A stretch of DNA of 51,437 bases from Mycobacterium sp. ST-F2 (lineage in GTDB: Bacteria > Actinomycetota > Actinomycetes > Mycobacteriales > Mycobacteriaceae), in NCBI RefSeq assembly GCF_001905655.1, contig NZ_JMHT01000041.1, positions 1 to 51,437 of the forward strand. Direction: 5' to 3'. The notes beneath the pieces were generated by a model. That model worked only from the letters and a program-made list of their open reading frames with translations, searched no databases and was not told the DNA's origin. Numbering within the stretch: position 1 is the stretch's first letter; each line of letters starts with the position of its first letter. The position numbers were made by a program, and so were the translations under genes. Positions 40,977 through 48,948 of the stretch are shown one piece after another.

Positions 40977-42425
40977 GTGACCGTGTCGCCGCGTCCTCGC
41001 ATTGCATCGGTGGCTTTGACGGCCGCCGTCGTTCTCGGCGGAGCTGCCGGCATCACGCCGCCCCGCGCAGCTGCCGACCCGTGCACCGGCCCCAATGCGG
41101 GAGCCACGCCGCCGCCCGGCATGCAGACAGGCGGACAGGGCGGGGTCATGCCGCCGCCCCGGGGCCACCGACCGAGCAACGCGAACGACAAAGCGCCGCT
41201 GCCGAATCTGGGCAAACTGTCCCGTTCGCTACTCAGCGCCTTCACCCAGGGCACCGTGCAACAGCAGGCCGGTGTGGTTCCCACCAAGCCGCGGGTTCCG
41301 CAGCCGCCGGTCCAGCCGCGCGCGGCGCAGCCTGCACCCGCCCCAGCTCAGCCCCAACCTGCCGCCGAACCGGCGCCCGCCATCGACGCGGGCACCACGT
41401 CCCTCGTGGGCTGGGTGACCGGCGACCAGAGCGCCGGGGGCGACACCCTGCAGCGGTTCGGCATCTCCGGCACCGATCTCGGCATCATGTGGGACAACGG
41501 CGACCCGGTGAACAACCAGGTGCTGATGATGTTCGGGGACACCTACGGCTACTGCGGTACCCGGAACCAGCAGTGGCGCTACAACACCATGTTCCGTACC
41601 AACGACCGCACGCTGTCGCACGGCGTCCATATCCCGCCGGGCTCGGTGACCAACCCCTATTCGGGCTCACCGGAGTGGCAGCCGAACCTGTCCAAGCAGA
41701 CCATCCCCACCATCCGCTGGGCGCCCGTCGAGAAGGGCATCATCCCGACGTCCGGCGTCTCGGTGGGCAAGACGCAGTACGCCAGCTTCATGTCGATCAA
41801 GAACTGGGACAGCGCCGGCGCGTGGACGACGAATTACTCGGCGATCGCCGTCTCCAATGACAATGGCCAGAACTGGGGCGTCTACCCGAGCAGTGTCCGG
41901 CCGATGGCGCCGGACAGCGTATCCCGGGTCGCCTACCTGCCCGGCAATGAGAACTTCCAGCAGGGCGCGTTCCTCAAGGGCAGTGACGGCTACATCTACT
42001 CGTACGGAACCCCTTCTGGCCGAAGCGGATCCGCGTACGTCTCCCGGGTACCGCAGAACCTGTTGCCCGACATGAGCAAGTACGAGTACTGGAACAACGA
42101 GAGCCAGTCGTGGGTGCCGAACAACCCCGGCGCGGCGTCGCCGATCATTCCCGGCCCGGTCGGTGAGATGTCGGTGCAGTACAACACCTACCTGAAGCAG
42201 TACCTGGTGATGTACTGCAACAACTTGTCCGACGTGGTGATCCGCACTGCGCCGACGCCGCAAGGACCTTGGGGCCCAGAGCAATTGGTGGTGTCGTCGC
42301 AGCAGTTCCCCGGTGGCGTCTACGCGCCGTATCTGCACCCGTGGTCCACCGGTCGCGATCTGTACTTCACGCTGTCGCTGTGGTCGGCATACAACGTGAT
42401 GCTGCTGCACACCGTACTGCCCTGA
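40977..42425 (+). CDS. Secreted DUF4185 protein, endo-D-arabinanase-like
   Basis: A 482-aa exported protein: signal peptide (about 1-33, ending PRAAAD), a Pro/Ala-rich low-complexity linker (about 35-137) and a DUF4185 beta-propeller domain (about 138-482). Family features include DLGIMWDNG, MMFGDTYGYCG, NDRTLSHGVHIPPG, the paired acidic and aromatic positions, and VGEMSVQYNTYLKQYLVMYCNN. DUF4185 has been linked to endo-D-arabinanases (family GH183) that cut mycobacterial arabinan, so a role in arabinogalactan or lipoarabinomannan turnover is likely. GTG at 40977 has GAAAGG upstream. The 211 bases before it hold no gene. Confidence 0.83.
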   Translation: MTVSPRPRIASVALTAAVVLGGAAGITPPRAAADPCTGPNAGATPPPGMQTGGQGGVMPPPRGHRPSNANDKAPLPNLGKLSRSLLSAFTQGTVQQQAGVVPTKPRVPQPPVQPRAAQPAPAPAQPQPAAEPAPAIDAGTTSLVGWVTGDQSAGGDTLQRFGISGTDLGIMWDNGDPVNNQVLMMFGDTYGYCGTRNQQWRYNTMFRTNDRTLSHGVHIPPGSVTNPYSGSPEWQPNLSKQTIPTIRWAPVEKGIIPTSGVSVGKTQYASFMSIKNWDSAGAWTTNYSAIAVSNDNGQNWGVYPSSVRPMAPDSVSRVAYLPGNENFQQGAFLKGSDGYIYSYGTPSGRSGSAYVSRVPQNLLPDMSKYEYWNNESQSWVPNNPGAASPIIPGPVGEMSVQYNTYLKQYLVMYCNNLSDVVIRTAPTPQGPWGPEQLVVSSQQFPGGVYAPYLHPWSTGRDLYFTLSLWSAYNVMLLHTVLP

Positions 42426-42444
42426 GCCAGTTGGGCTTTGATGC

Positions 42445-43044
42445 TCAGTCGAGCTTGCCCCAGAACTCGGTGAGGGCCGCCGCGCCGCGCGCCGGGTCCT
42501 GCAGCATCCACCAGTGGCCGAGCCCGTCGAGCACCGTGGTGCGCGCACCCGCGCGTTCCGCTGCGCGATACCGGATTTCGTCGGAGCCGATGTACGGATC
42601 ATCGGTGGCCAGCAGTGCGAGACCGGGCCTGGCGCGCAACTTCTCGAGGTCACGGCCGACCTCGGCCATCGCAGGTTGGCGCGCCGACCGGTAGAGCGCC
42701 AGGATCGCCCGCCCCATCTCAGGACCTTGTGCGGCGGCAAGGGCAGTGGCGACATCCAGCGGCATGCCCAGTGCCACCATCTGGGCGACGCGGTCCTCGA
42801 CAGCACCGCCGAGCATCGTGTCGACCAGCTGCTCGCCCTCCCCCGGCGTCTGCCACACCTGAGCCAGGTCATGCCAGACGTAGTCCGGGTCGAGTATTCC
42901 GATGACGTCGCTCACCCAACTGCGGACGAGTTCAGGCCGATGCATGACGGCCGTCAGCACGTGGCCGCCGCCCCAGTCATGGCCGACGAGTGGCCCCCAG
43001 ATCGCGTCGGTCTCCGGATTGCCATGCACGAGAACGACTGTCAT
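42445..43044 (-). CDS. Alpha/beta hydrolase with internal in-frame deletion
   Basis: A 199-aa alpha/beta hydrolase. It keeps the oxyanion motif (VLVHGNPETD, residues 4-13), the nucleophile elbow (GHDWGG with Asp, about 21-26) and the late DGLGHWW with the catalytic His. However, only 7 residues separate HGNPETD from GHDWGG, where family members have about 60-70. Strands beta-4 and its flanking helices are therefore missing. The frame is intact, and the join falls at an LV (around 42985-42990), consistent with deletion between short repeats. The product may be unfolded, or the short form may be real in this strain. It lies 18 bases downstream of the FAD oxidoreductase gene. Confidence 0.7.
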   Translation of the reverse strand: MTVVLVHGNPETDAIWGPLVGHDWGGGHVLTAVMHRPELVRSWVSDVIGILDPDYVWHDLAQVWQTPGEGEQLVDTMLGGAVEDRVAQMVALGMPLDVATALAAAQGPEMGRAILALYRSARQPAMAEVGRDLEKLRARPGLALLATDDPYIGSDEIRYRAAERAGARTTVLDGLGHWWMLQDPARGAAALTEFWGKLD

Positions 43045-43062
43045 GAGCCCATCCTTACACCG

Positions 43063-44466
43063 TCACAACGGCACCGAAGCCGTTTCGATCAGGTCCGGCT
43101 GCGAATCGCGTTGCCGCCGACGCCTATTGACGCGAGCAACGCGATACAGGAACGACGGACGGAGTAGTCGCTCGGGCGGGTCGATCAGGCTGGCGGTCAG
43201 GAAGAACTGGGCGGCAGCGGCCGGATCCGTCTCGCAGGCACTCAACACCCAGTCAGCCAGCCGGTTGTTCAGCCGAACCTTCAGCGGGCGATATCCGTCG
43301 ACCTCCGGAAACGCGAGGTCGGACCCCGCGGAGAGGTCCCATGCGATGTCTATCGCCTTGGCCGCGGCCCTGAAGTAGCGGCGAGGAAGGTCAGTCATGC
43401 CGCCGCGCAATGCATCTCGAAGCGAGAGCGCATCGAGCGCTGCGACCGACATGCCCTGGCCGTAGATCGGATTGAAGCTGCACATCGCGTCCCCGGTGAC
43501 GATCAAGCCCTCGGGGAAACGCCGCATGGTGTCGTATCTGCGCCGCTGACTCGACGGCATCCGATGCTGAACGACGGGCGCGAGTGGCTCACCGCCGCGC
43601 ACCGCATCGAGCAGGTGCGACGGCGCGTACGCCCCGGCAAACGCGAGCATGTCGTCGAGTTCGTGGGGCGGCTCCGTTCCGGCCATGCCGAAAACGGTGA
43701 AAATCCAGGTGTCGTCCTCGTAGCGCACCAAGAACATCCCCGCCGGCCGCCCTGGCGCCGGACTGATGTTCACAAGCACCTCGTGGAGCGTTCCCGGCCG
43801 AATCCGCACCTTCTGGCTGACGTAGGTGGTGCGCATGGGGATGTGTTCTTCGATGGGCCGGCCGTACCCGAGACGCTCCAATAGGGCCGGCGTGTGCGCA
43901 CCCCGGCCCATGGCGTCTACCACCAGATCGGCAGACAACTCGTGCACAGTGTCCTTGTCCCGATTGATTACTCGGACTCCGGTGATTCGGGTGTGGCCGG
44001 GCGACGGCGTCAGTTCCGCGACGTCGTGGCGGTCGAGGATCGTCACGTTCTCACACGCTGAGGTGCGTCGCCGGACGTGGTGTTCCAGCAGCGGCCGGCT
44101 CGGTTGGTACATGGCGATCGCGTTGAGACCATCAAGAGCCTTGCCGGAACGTACGGTCAGATGGCCGCGGAACGAGGTGTGCACTTTGGACAGGTCGCCG
44201 TCATTCCACACGGGGGCGCCGTCGGCGACCAGCTCGCCGAGAATTCCGGGGTACAGCTCGTCCAATATCAGCGCGCCGCGACCCAGCAGCGCATGAGGGT
44301 GCCGGCCCTGCGGCACTCCCCGCCTGCTGTCGGGACCGTCGGGCAGCTCGTCGCGCTCGACGATGGTGACCGCCCTGAAGCGGTCGGCAAGGACGCGGGC
44401 AGCGAGCAGCCCACTCATGCCCGCGCCCAGGACCACCGCATGCTCACCCAGCAGGTTTGTTCCCAT
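43063..44466 (-). CDS. FAD-dependent monooxygenase-like oxidoreductase
   Basis: A 467-aa flavoprotein of the class A monooxygenase/geranylgeranyl reductase-like superfamily. It has an N-terminal Rossmann motif (VVLGAGMSGLLAARVL, about 11-26), the acidic ribose-binding end IVERDE, a central DAMGRGAHTP and the second FAD motif GDAMCSFNPIYGQGMS (about 333-348). Two hydrophobic stretches in the C-terminal third may contact lipid. It would use NAD(P)H and oxygen on a hydrophobic substrate, but none can be named. It is followed after 18 bases by the shortened hydrolase gene, so they probably form an operon. Confidence 0.83.
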   Translation of the reverse strand: MGTNLLGEHAVVLGAGMSGLLAARVLADRFRAVTIVERDELPDGPDSRRGVPQGRHPHALLGRGALILDELYPGILGELVADGAPVWNDGDLSKVHTSFRGHLTVRSGKALDGLNAIAMYQPSRPLLEHHVRRRTSACENVTILDRHDVAELTPSPGHTRITGVRVINRDKDTVHELSADLVVDAMGRGAHTPALLERLGYGRPIEEHIPMRTTYVSQKVRIRPGTLHEVLVNISPAPGRPAGMFLVRYEDDTWIFTVFGMAGTEPPHELDDMLAFAGAYAPSHLLDAVRGGEPLAPVVQHRMPSSQRRRYDTMRRFPEGLIVTGDAMCSFNPIYGQGMSVAALDALSLRDALRGGMTDLPRRYFRAAAKAIDIAWDLSAGSDLAFPEVDGYRPLKVRLNNRLADWVLSACETDPAAAAQFFLTASLIDPPERLLRPSFLYRVARVNRRRRQRDSQPDLIETASVPL

Positions 44467-44675
44467 GCGTCACGAAAACATCCCCACAGGATTTACACAT
44501 CCGTCAAATAGATGAGGTTTGGCGCCGCTTCCACCCCGCGACTCGACGCCGGCCAATATGCGCATATTCCCTGGTCAAATACTCGCACTTTAATTGACGT
44601 CGACGTAATCTAAATGCATCCGCTTTATGCGTCATTTGCAATTCACAGTCAGTGCACAGGAAAGGAACAGCTCCC

Positions 44676-44972
44676 GTGAACAAGAAAATTGCGCGAATTG
44701 TCGGTGGAACCGCTATTGCGGGCGCGCTGTTCGCAGCGGCACCGATGGGGCTCGCGTTCGCCGACGACTCTGTCGATTCGCTCAACCACGGCCAACTCAA
44801 CGCCGTGAACAACATCAACAAGACGGCGCGCTCGATGGGCTGGGACGTTCGCGAGGCCACGGCAGGTTGGGACGTCAGAAAGGGAACCATGGGCTGGGAT
44901 GTCAGGACGCACGGCGGCATCGGCAACAACAACGTCCTGATCGCACTGCTCAGGCCGGCGCCGACCGGGTAA
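44676..44972 (+). CDS. Small secreted protein with three GWDVR repeats
   Basis: A 98-aa exported protein: signal peptide (about residues 1-28, NKKIARIVGGTAIAGALFAA core, cleavage near AFA-DD), a helical Asn-rich stretch, then three tandem 9-residue repeats that begin GWDVR (codons starting at 44838, 44865 and 44892), and a Gly/Asn-rich tail. I do not recognise a family. GTG at 44676 has AAGGAA upstream. Conserved Trp and Asp at a 9-residue period suggest a small repeat or ligand-binding surface. It is divergent from the FAD oxidoreductase gene across an AT-rich 209-base gap. Confidence 0.68.
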   Translation: MNKKIARIVGGTAIAGALFAAAPMGLAFADDSVDSLNHGQLNAVNNINKTARSMGWDVREATAGWDVRKGTMGWDVRTHGGIGNNNVLIALLRPAPTG

Positions 44973-45201
44973 GCCGGGTCAACCCACCCGAGTTGGAGGA
45001 CAGATCGGGCCTTCTGATTCTGCCGAGAAAGATTCAACGGCTCGTTGAAAATTGGTGTGAAGCCACCAAATCAGATGGGCTCATTCCTGCCCATCTCGAT
45101 TGCCTTTCTCGGGCATTCACAGAGGGCAGGAACATCCCCCTTCGCGGTGGCGGATAGCGTTGCCGCACGCAGGCGTGGCAAAGATCGCCGGCCCGAAGCC
45201 A

Positions 45202-45837
45202 CTACCGGCCCGAAAGTGGCTTCGGCATCGGTGGTGCGGTCGCCGCCGGGCCCAACAGATCAGCGCTGCTGTTCGACGACGTGCGCCGCCACCGCCCGTA
45301 CAGCGGCAACTCCCGCTGTGACTGTCCGCCGACGGACCAGCGACGGGCGGCGAACCGGAGGACCGTCCGCACGTGGCGGTTGGTATCCGAGTACCACCGC
45401 CATTCGTACACGCGATCGGTCTGCAGCCAGTGCGCGAGTGCTTCGGATTCGACACCCTGCAGGTACGGCCGTACCCACGTGACCATCGCGCACGTCTGCG
45501 CCGCCACGTCGTCGGGCAGCCGAAAAGTCCACTCGAGCGGATCGTCGCCCGCGATCATGGTGTGGCGCAACGCCGGTGGCGTCGGTGCGACATCTTCCGG
45601 TGGACCGAACAGTTGCACCGTCACGTTGTGAAAGACCGCCGGCCCGCCGACCTGGAACCGCACCGTATAGCCGTCGGCGCCATCGCGATCCACAGAGAAC
45701 GCCGCCAACCCGCCGACGGCGACATAGCGCGCGAACACCAATCCGCTGACGACCATCACAACTCGGCGCACGGCAAGCAACACCGTGAACGTCGCAACGG
45801 TCAGCGCGACGACGCGCCACATCAGGTCCACGTGCAC
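45202..45837 (-). CDS. Hypothetical protein with N-terminal membrane helix
   Basis: A 211-aa protein that I do not recognise. It has one hydrophobic segment (about residues 8-40) and then a soluble, beta-rich region with Trp and Tyr in WTFRLPDDVAAQTCAMVTW and RVYEWRWYS, ending in a basic, Pro-rich tail. The shape suggests a membrane-anchored protein with an extracytoplasmic or cytoplasmic beta domain. The GTG at 45837 is used; an ATG five codons later is equally possible. It lies 51 bases downstream of the Ntn-hydrolase gene on the same strand, so they may be cotranscribed. The 229 bases to its left hold nothing I can support. Confidence 0.6.
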   Translation of the reverse strand: MHVDLMWRVVALTVATFTVLLAVRRVVMVVSGLVFARYVAVGGLAAFSVDRDGADGYTVRFQVGGPAVFHNVTVQLFGPPEDVAPTPPALRHTMIAGDDPLEWTFRLPDDVAAQTCAMVTWVRPYLQGVESEALAHWLQTDRVYEWRWYSDTNRHVRTVLRFAARRWSVGGQSQRELPLYGRWRRTSSNSSADLLGPAATAPPMPKPLSGR

Positions 45838-45888
45838 AGCGTGTCAGAGCGTCAACGACACGTCTCGGCAATAGCCGAGACGTGCCGC

Positions 45889-46911
45889 TCAATCAGCCGC
45901 CTTGGCCTTCTCCAGTTCACGCAGAAGCGACAGCGACAGGAACGTCATCGGCCCCGCGTCCTCGAACTTGTCGGCGACGTTGCCCGCAATGCCGCCCTCG
46001 ACGGCGAGATCGCTGATCAGATCAAGCTTGAGCTGCGGGCTACCCTCGCCGAAATCGAGATCGGCCAGATCCACCCACACGATGTTCGGTCGCGTCGTGG
46101 ACTCATAGACGTACCGCTTGTTGGTCAGATCCAGCACCACCTGCCAGATGGTCTGCGAGGCGTCGGGCTTGCCCGGGTCGGGAATCCGGAAGGGCTGCGC
46201 GGCATTTCGGATCACCGAGAACATGCTCGCGATCGCTTCGACCTGGCTGGACGGGTTCGGCAGCCGCCCAACGTAGTACGTGGCCCGGGCGAACCTGTCG
46301 GAGGCCAACGTCGAGCCCGGCAACGGTTCGGTGCCGCCGAGGCCCTCGAAGTTCTTCACCAGCTCGAGCTGCTGATCGTAGGTGGGCGAGTTGGTCATCA
46401 CCCGAAAGTTCTTGCTGTGGTACACCTTCGGCTGACCATCGAGATACTCGATGATCGCCGAGTCGCCGGTGGCATCATCGAGCGCCAGATGAATGGTCGG
46501 CGGGTCGCCGCCGGTGGGGTCGTCCATCTGGACCACCTGCACGTCGGTCTCGCCGATCCACGCGACCGCCTCGGCCACCGTCGCGAAGTTGTCGAGGAAG
46601 TACTGCAGCCAGATCGCCTGACTCAGTTGCGGCCGCGCGTCATCTGGTGTGCCGTAGGTGGATTCAGCCAGCCACAGCACGTGCCCGGCCAGGCCGGCCT
46701 CGTTGATGCCGTCCACCGAGATGATGTCGAAGGAGGTGGCGATCACGCTGCCGAACTTCGAGGTCCAGGTCAGCTTGCCGGTGACGCCATCGTCGCGGGT
46801 CACGCCGCGCGGCTGCTTCCACAGGTTGGTCATGAGGTCTCGGTGGAAGTCCATGTTGCGGCCGACCAGGACCGCGTCGCCCGCGTCAGGCCAGATGACT
46901 CGTGTGCACAC
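45889..46911 (-). CDS. Linear amide C-N hydrolase, choloylglycine hydrolase-like (Ntn)
   Basis: A 340-aa Ntn hydrolase of the choloylglycine hydrolase/penicillin V acylase family. With GTG at 46911 as start, the protein begins Met-Cys-Thr-Arg, so loss of Met exposes the catalytic Cys2. R18 and D21 (GRNMDF) fall at the same numbers as in bile salt hydrolases, and the TNSPTYD stretch gives the later Asn. A TTG start at 46944 would bury the nucleophile and is rejected. It should cleave linear amides such as bile salts, penicillin V or acyl-homoserine lactones; the substrate is not readable. No signal peptide. A TTTGCTA word lies at 46956-46962 upstream. Confidence 0.85.
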   Translation of the reverse strand: MCTRVIWPDAGDAVLVGRNMDFHRDLMTNLWKQPRGVTRDDGVTGKLTWTSKFGSVIATSFDIISVDGINEAGLAGHVLWLAESTYGTPDDARPQLSQAIWLQYFLDNFATVAEAVAWIGETDVQVVQMDDPTGGDPPTIHLALDDATGDSAIIEYLDGQPKVYHSKNFRVMTNSPTYDQQLELVKNFEGLGGTEPLPGSTLASDRFARATYYVGRLPNPSSQVEAIASMFSVIRNAAQPFRIPDPGKPDASQTIWQVVLDLTNKRYVYESTTRPNIVWVDLADLDFGEGSPQLKLDLISDLAVEGGIAGNVADKFEDAGPMTFLSLSLLRELEKAKAAD

Positions 46912-47107
46912 CGGAGCAAGCCTAACTTTCCGCCGCGGATACAACCGCCGAATTGTTTGCTATCAATTGCGCCGCGCGAGTGGGATGCTCAACAGACAAC
47001 TGTTCCTCACAGGGAACTCGCAGCTGAATGCAGGGGTGAGGAGGTCTTGCCGGTCAGCCGATGGTTTGCGGCCATCGGTAGCTATTCACCCTCTGAGAGG
47101 AAGACCC

Positions 47108-47617
47108 ATGAACATGTTTCGTCCTACGACGGCCGTGCTGATCCCTACCTTGCTGCTGACGATGTCCTGCGCCCCGGGAGACAAAGGCAAGGATCAATCC
47201 GCGCCCACTGTCACAACGCTGCGTTTCTATGAGCACGACACCGGGCAGACCAGCGTCGATCTCGGAACTCCCGGCGAGGGTCCCGGCGACCAGTTCATCT
47301 TCTCCGGCGACGTTTTCGATCGCCAAGGTGGCACGAAGCTCGGACGCACGGCAGGGGTGTGCACGACCGTCAGCGGAGACGCCACGTCAGGTGACGTCTC
47401 GTGCACCGAGACCTTCATCCTGGATGGCGGTCAGATTTCGATCCAGATGCTGGCCGACCGAGCCGCGGTGTTCAGCAAGGGCGAAACGCTGCCGGTCTCG
47501 ATCGTCGGAGGCAGCGGCAAGTACAGCAAGGCCCGCGGTGACGGCACCGCGCAGGTGCCGCCCGAGGTACCCAACCAGACCGACGCCAACTTCGTGCTGA
47601 ACGTGGTGACGGACTAG
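47108..47617 (+). CDS. Lipoprotein with allene-oxide-cyclase-like barrel
   Basis: A 169-aa lipoprotein: signal peptide with lipobox LTMSC (Cys at residue 21), then a beta-rich domain resembling the allene oxide cyclase/dirigent-like barrel of actinobacteria (TTLRFYEHDT, DQFIFSGDVFD, GRTAGVCTTVSG, VSCTETFIL, LPVSIVGGSGKYSKARGDGTAQV, NFVLNVV). Two Cys in the barrel (in GVCTT and VSCTE) could form a disulfide. It should be anchored to the outer face of the plasma membrane. ATG at 47108 follows GAGAGGAAG; the frame is open upstream inside the divergent gene. Function unknown; a small hydrophobic ligand is plausible. Confidence 0.72.
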   Translation: MNMFRPTTAVLIPTLLLTMSCAPGDKGKDQSAPTVTTLRFYEHDTGQTSVDLGTPGEGPGDQFIFSGDVFDRQGGTKLGRTAGVCTTVSGDATSGDVSCTETFILDGGQISIQMLADRAAVFSKGETLPVSIVGGSGKYSKARGDGTAQVPPEVPNQTDANFVLNVVTD

Positions 47618-47620
47618 GCC

Positions 47621-48091
47621 TCAGGCCCAGCGGTTCGCCAGCAACTTGAAACTCGGCATATCTTCCAGCGACGTGAGCGCCTCGTAGATGCGCTGGTACC
47701 CGGTGCCGGCGATCCGCCACACACCGTCCTCGTCCTTGCGGTAGGTATCCGAGTAATAGCCCGAGCCGCGGATCATCGCGTGCCCCGGCACGATCACGGT
47801 GTCCTCGAACACCCACGAACCGTGCGCCGTGGTGTCGGAGTCGATGTCGATCTCGGGGTGGCTGGCGATATGGGTCGTGATGATGCCGTTGTCGAGGTTG
47901 GTCCGCATGAAGTCGACGACGGCGTCTCGTCCCTCGTAATGCGCCGGCTCACCCATCGCGTGTGTGCCGTAGCGGGTGACGACATCGGCAGCGAGGCAGT
48001 CCCCGAAGGTGTCCCACTCTTTGAGGTCCAAGGACCGGAAGTACCGGTACTTGAGCCGATGAATGTCAGCGATCGCCTCCAGGTTACCCAT
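47621..48091 (-). CDS. SnoaL-like (NTF2-fold) protein
   Basis: A 156-aa cone-shaped NTF2/SnoaL-like protein: helical start (NLEAIADIHRLKYRYFRSLDLKEWD), DVVTRYG, the strand GRDAVVDFM, HIASHPEIDIDSDTTAHG and the late DGVWRIAGTGYQRIYE. Relatives act on polyketides, steroids or small cyclic substrates, often as isomerases or dehydratases. ATG at 48091 is chosen over a GTG at 48127 because a KstR-type palindrome (48103-48116) lies in between and would otherwise be within the coding region. That box suggests a place in sterol or cholesterol catabolism. It converges with the lipoprotein gene with 3 bases between stops. Confidence 0.8.
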   Translation of the reverse strand: MGNLEAIADIHRLKYRYFRSLDLKEWDTFGDCLAADVVTRYGTHAMGEPAHYEGRDAVVDFMRTNLDNGIITTHIASHPEIDIDSDTTAHGSWVFEDTVIVPGHAMIRGSGYYSDTYRKDEDGVWRIAGTGYQRIYEALTSLEDMPSFKLLANRWA

Positions 48092-48102
48092 GAAAGCGAG
48101 AC

Positions 48103-48116
48103 TAGAACGTGTTTCA
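48103..48116. promoter_or_regulatory. KstR-type box upstream of the SnoaL-like gene
   Basis: TAGAACGTGTTTCA fits the KstR motif TnnAACnnGTTnnA at every fixed position. It lies 12 bases before the ATG at 48091. KstR represses sterol-catabolism genes in mycobacteria. A match of this length can occur by chance, but the position and the gene family support it. Confidence 0.55.
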
Positions 48117-48195
48117 TTTTCTGTCACGGGTATTCGGAATCCAGCTCACCACATGGCGGTATCGAAACTACGAAGCGTGTCATGTGCACGGGGGG

Positions 48196-48226
48196 TTGAC
48201 CTCAACCTTGGTTGAGGTTCTAGCGT
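48196..48226 (+). promoter_or_regulatory. MerR/SoxR-type promoter of the PPOX gene
   Basis: A -35 TTGACC (48196-48201) and a -10 TAGCGT (48221-48226) are separated by 19 bases, the overlong spacing typical of MerR-family targets. The spacer region is occupied by CCTCAACCTTGGTTGAGG (48200-48217), two perfect 8-base arms around TT, close to SoxR-type sites. The -10 ends 7 bases before the ATG at 48234, so the mRNA is probably leaderless. Confidence 0.7.
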
Positions 48227-48233
48227 GGAGTGC

Positions 48234-48659
48234 ATGTCCTTCAAACCACACGAAATCGAATTCATGAAGGCAGCAGACCTCGGGCGACTCGCCACGATCC
48301 AGCCCGACGGCACGCCGCAGGTCAGCCCGGTGGGCTTCACCTACAACGAGGAACTGGGCACCATCGACATCTCGGGCTACAACATGGCCAAGAGCCAGAA
48401 GTTCCGCAACCTCGCCCACCACGACAAGGTGTCCTTCGTCGTCGACGACATCGCCTCTCGCAACCCATGGCGCGTGCGGTGCCTGGAGATACGCGGCACC
48501 GCCCAACAGGCCGTGACAGCGTCAGGACAACATGGCCCCGCAGGCGATGCCCTCGATTCCGCGATCATCCGCATCACGCCCCGTCGCATCATCAGCTTCG
48601 GCATCGACGACACCGATACCGAACCCCATCTGCTCAAGGCGGACATCCGTAACGTCTGA
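48234..48659 (+). CDS. PPOX-class (F420- or FMN-dependent) oxidoreductase
   Basis: A 141-aa split-barrel flavin/deazaflavin protein of the pyridoxamine-phosphate-oxidase-like class common in mycobacteria (Rv1155-like). Family features are LGRLATIQPDGTPQVSPVGF (about 15-34), NMAKSQKFRNLAHHDKVSFVVDD, the WRVRCLEIRGTA strand and the C-terminal PRRIISFGID. It would reduce small molecules with F420H2 or FMN. ATG at 48234 lies right after the -10 of a MerR/SoxR-type promoter, so expression is probably induced by a redox-active or toxic compound. It is divergent from the SnoaL-like gene. Confidence 0.83.
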   Translation: MSFKPHEIEFMKAADLGRLATIQPDGTPQVSPVGFTYNEELGTIDISGYNMAKSQKFRNLAHHDKVSFVVDDIASRNPWRVRCLEIRGTAQQAVTASGQHGPAGDALDSAIIRITPRRIISFGIDDTDTEPHLLKADIRNV

Positions 48660-48715
48660 ACCCAGGGGATTGTGGGGTCTGCGGTGGGCCCGACTGTGGC
48701 CCCACCGGCATGTTG

Positions 48716-48916
48716 ATGGCCAAGCTGTGCCAGCGTTGCGGCGAGCGCTTTGAGACAGGCAACGGCCGCCGCCGCGTCTGTGATCAATGCCGCAAGCCTC
48801 GCCGCCCGGCCGAGATGAGGCCGCTTCGAGCGGATGGCGGTCGAGGCTCGTTGAACGCTACATGTGAAGCGCACCGGGATAACGTAAAGTCCACCAACTC
48901 GTGGGCCACTACCTGA
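48716..48916 (+). CDS. Small zinc-ribbon protein
   Basis: A 66-aa protein whose first half is a four-Cys zinc ribbon (LCQRCGERFETGNGRRRVCDQC, written here in its parts LCQRC and VCDQC), followed by a basic and then polar tail with one more Cys. Ribbons of this kind are common in small phage and mobile-element proteins and may bind DNA or protein. ATG at 48716 is used; an ATG two codons upstream is also possible and neither has a clear ribosome binding site. It starts 56 bases after the PPOX gene. No family is recognised. Confidence 0.5.
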   Translation: MAKLCQRCGERFETGNGRRRVCDQCRKPRRPAEMRPLRADGGRGSLNATCEAHRDNVKSTNSWATT

Positions 48917-48948
48917 GGTGACACCCAGCGAACAAGGGAGCTGAAGTC

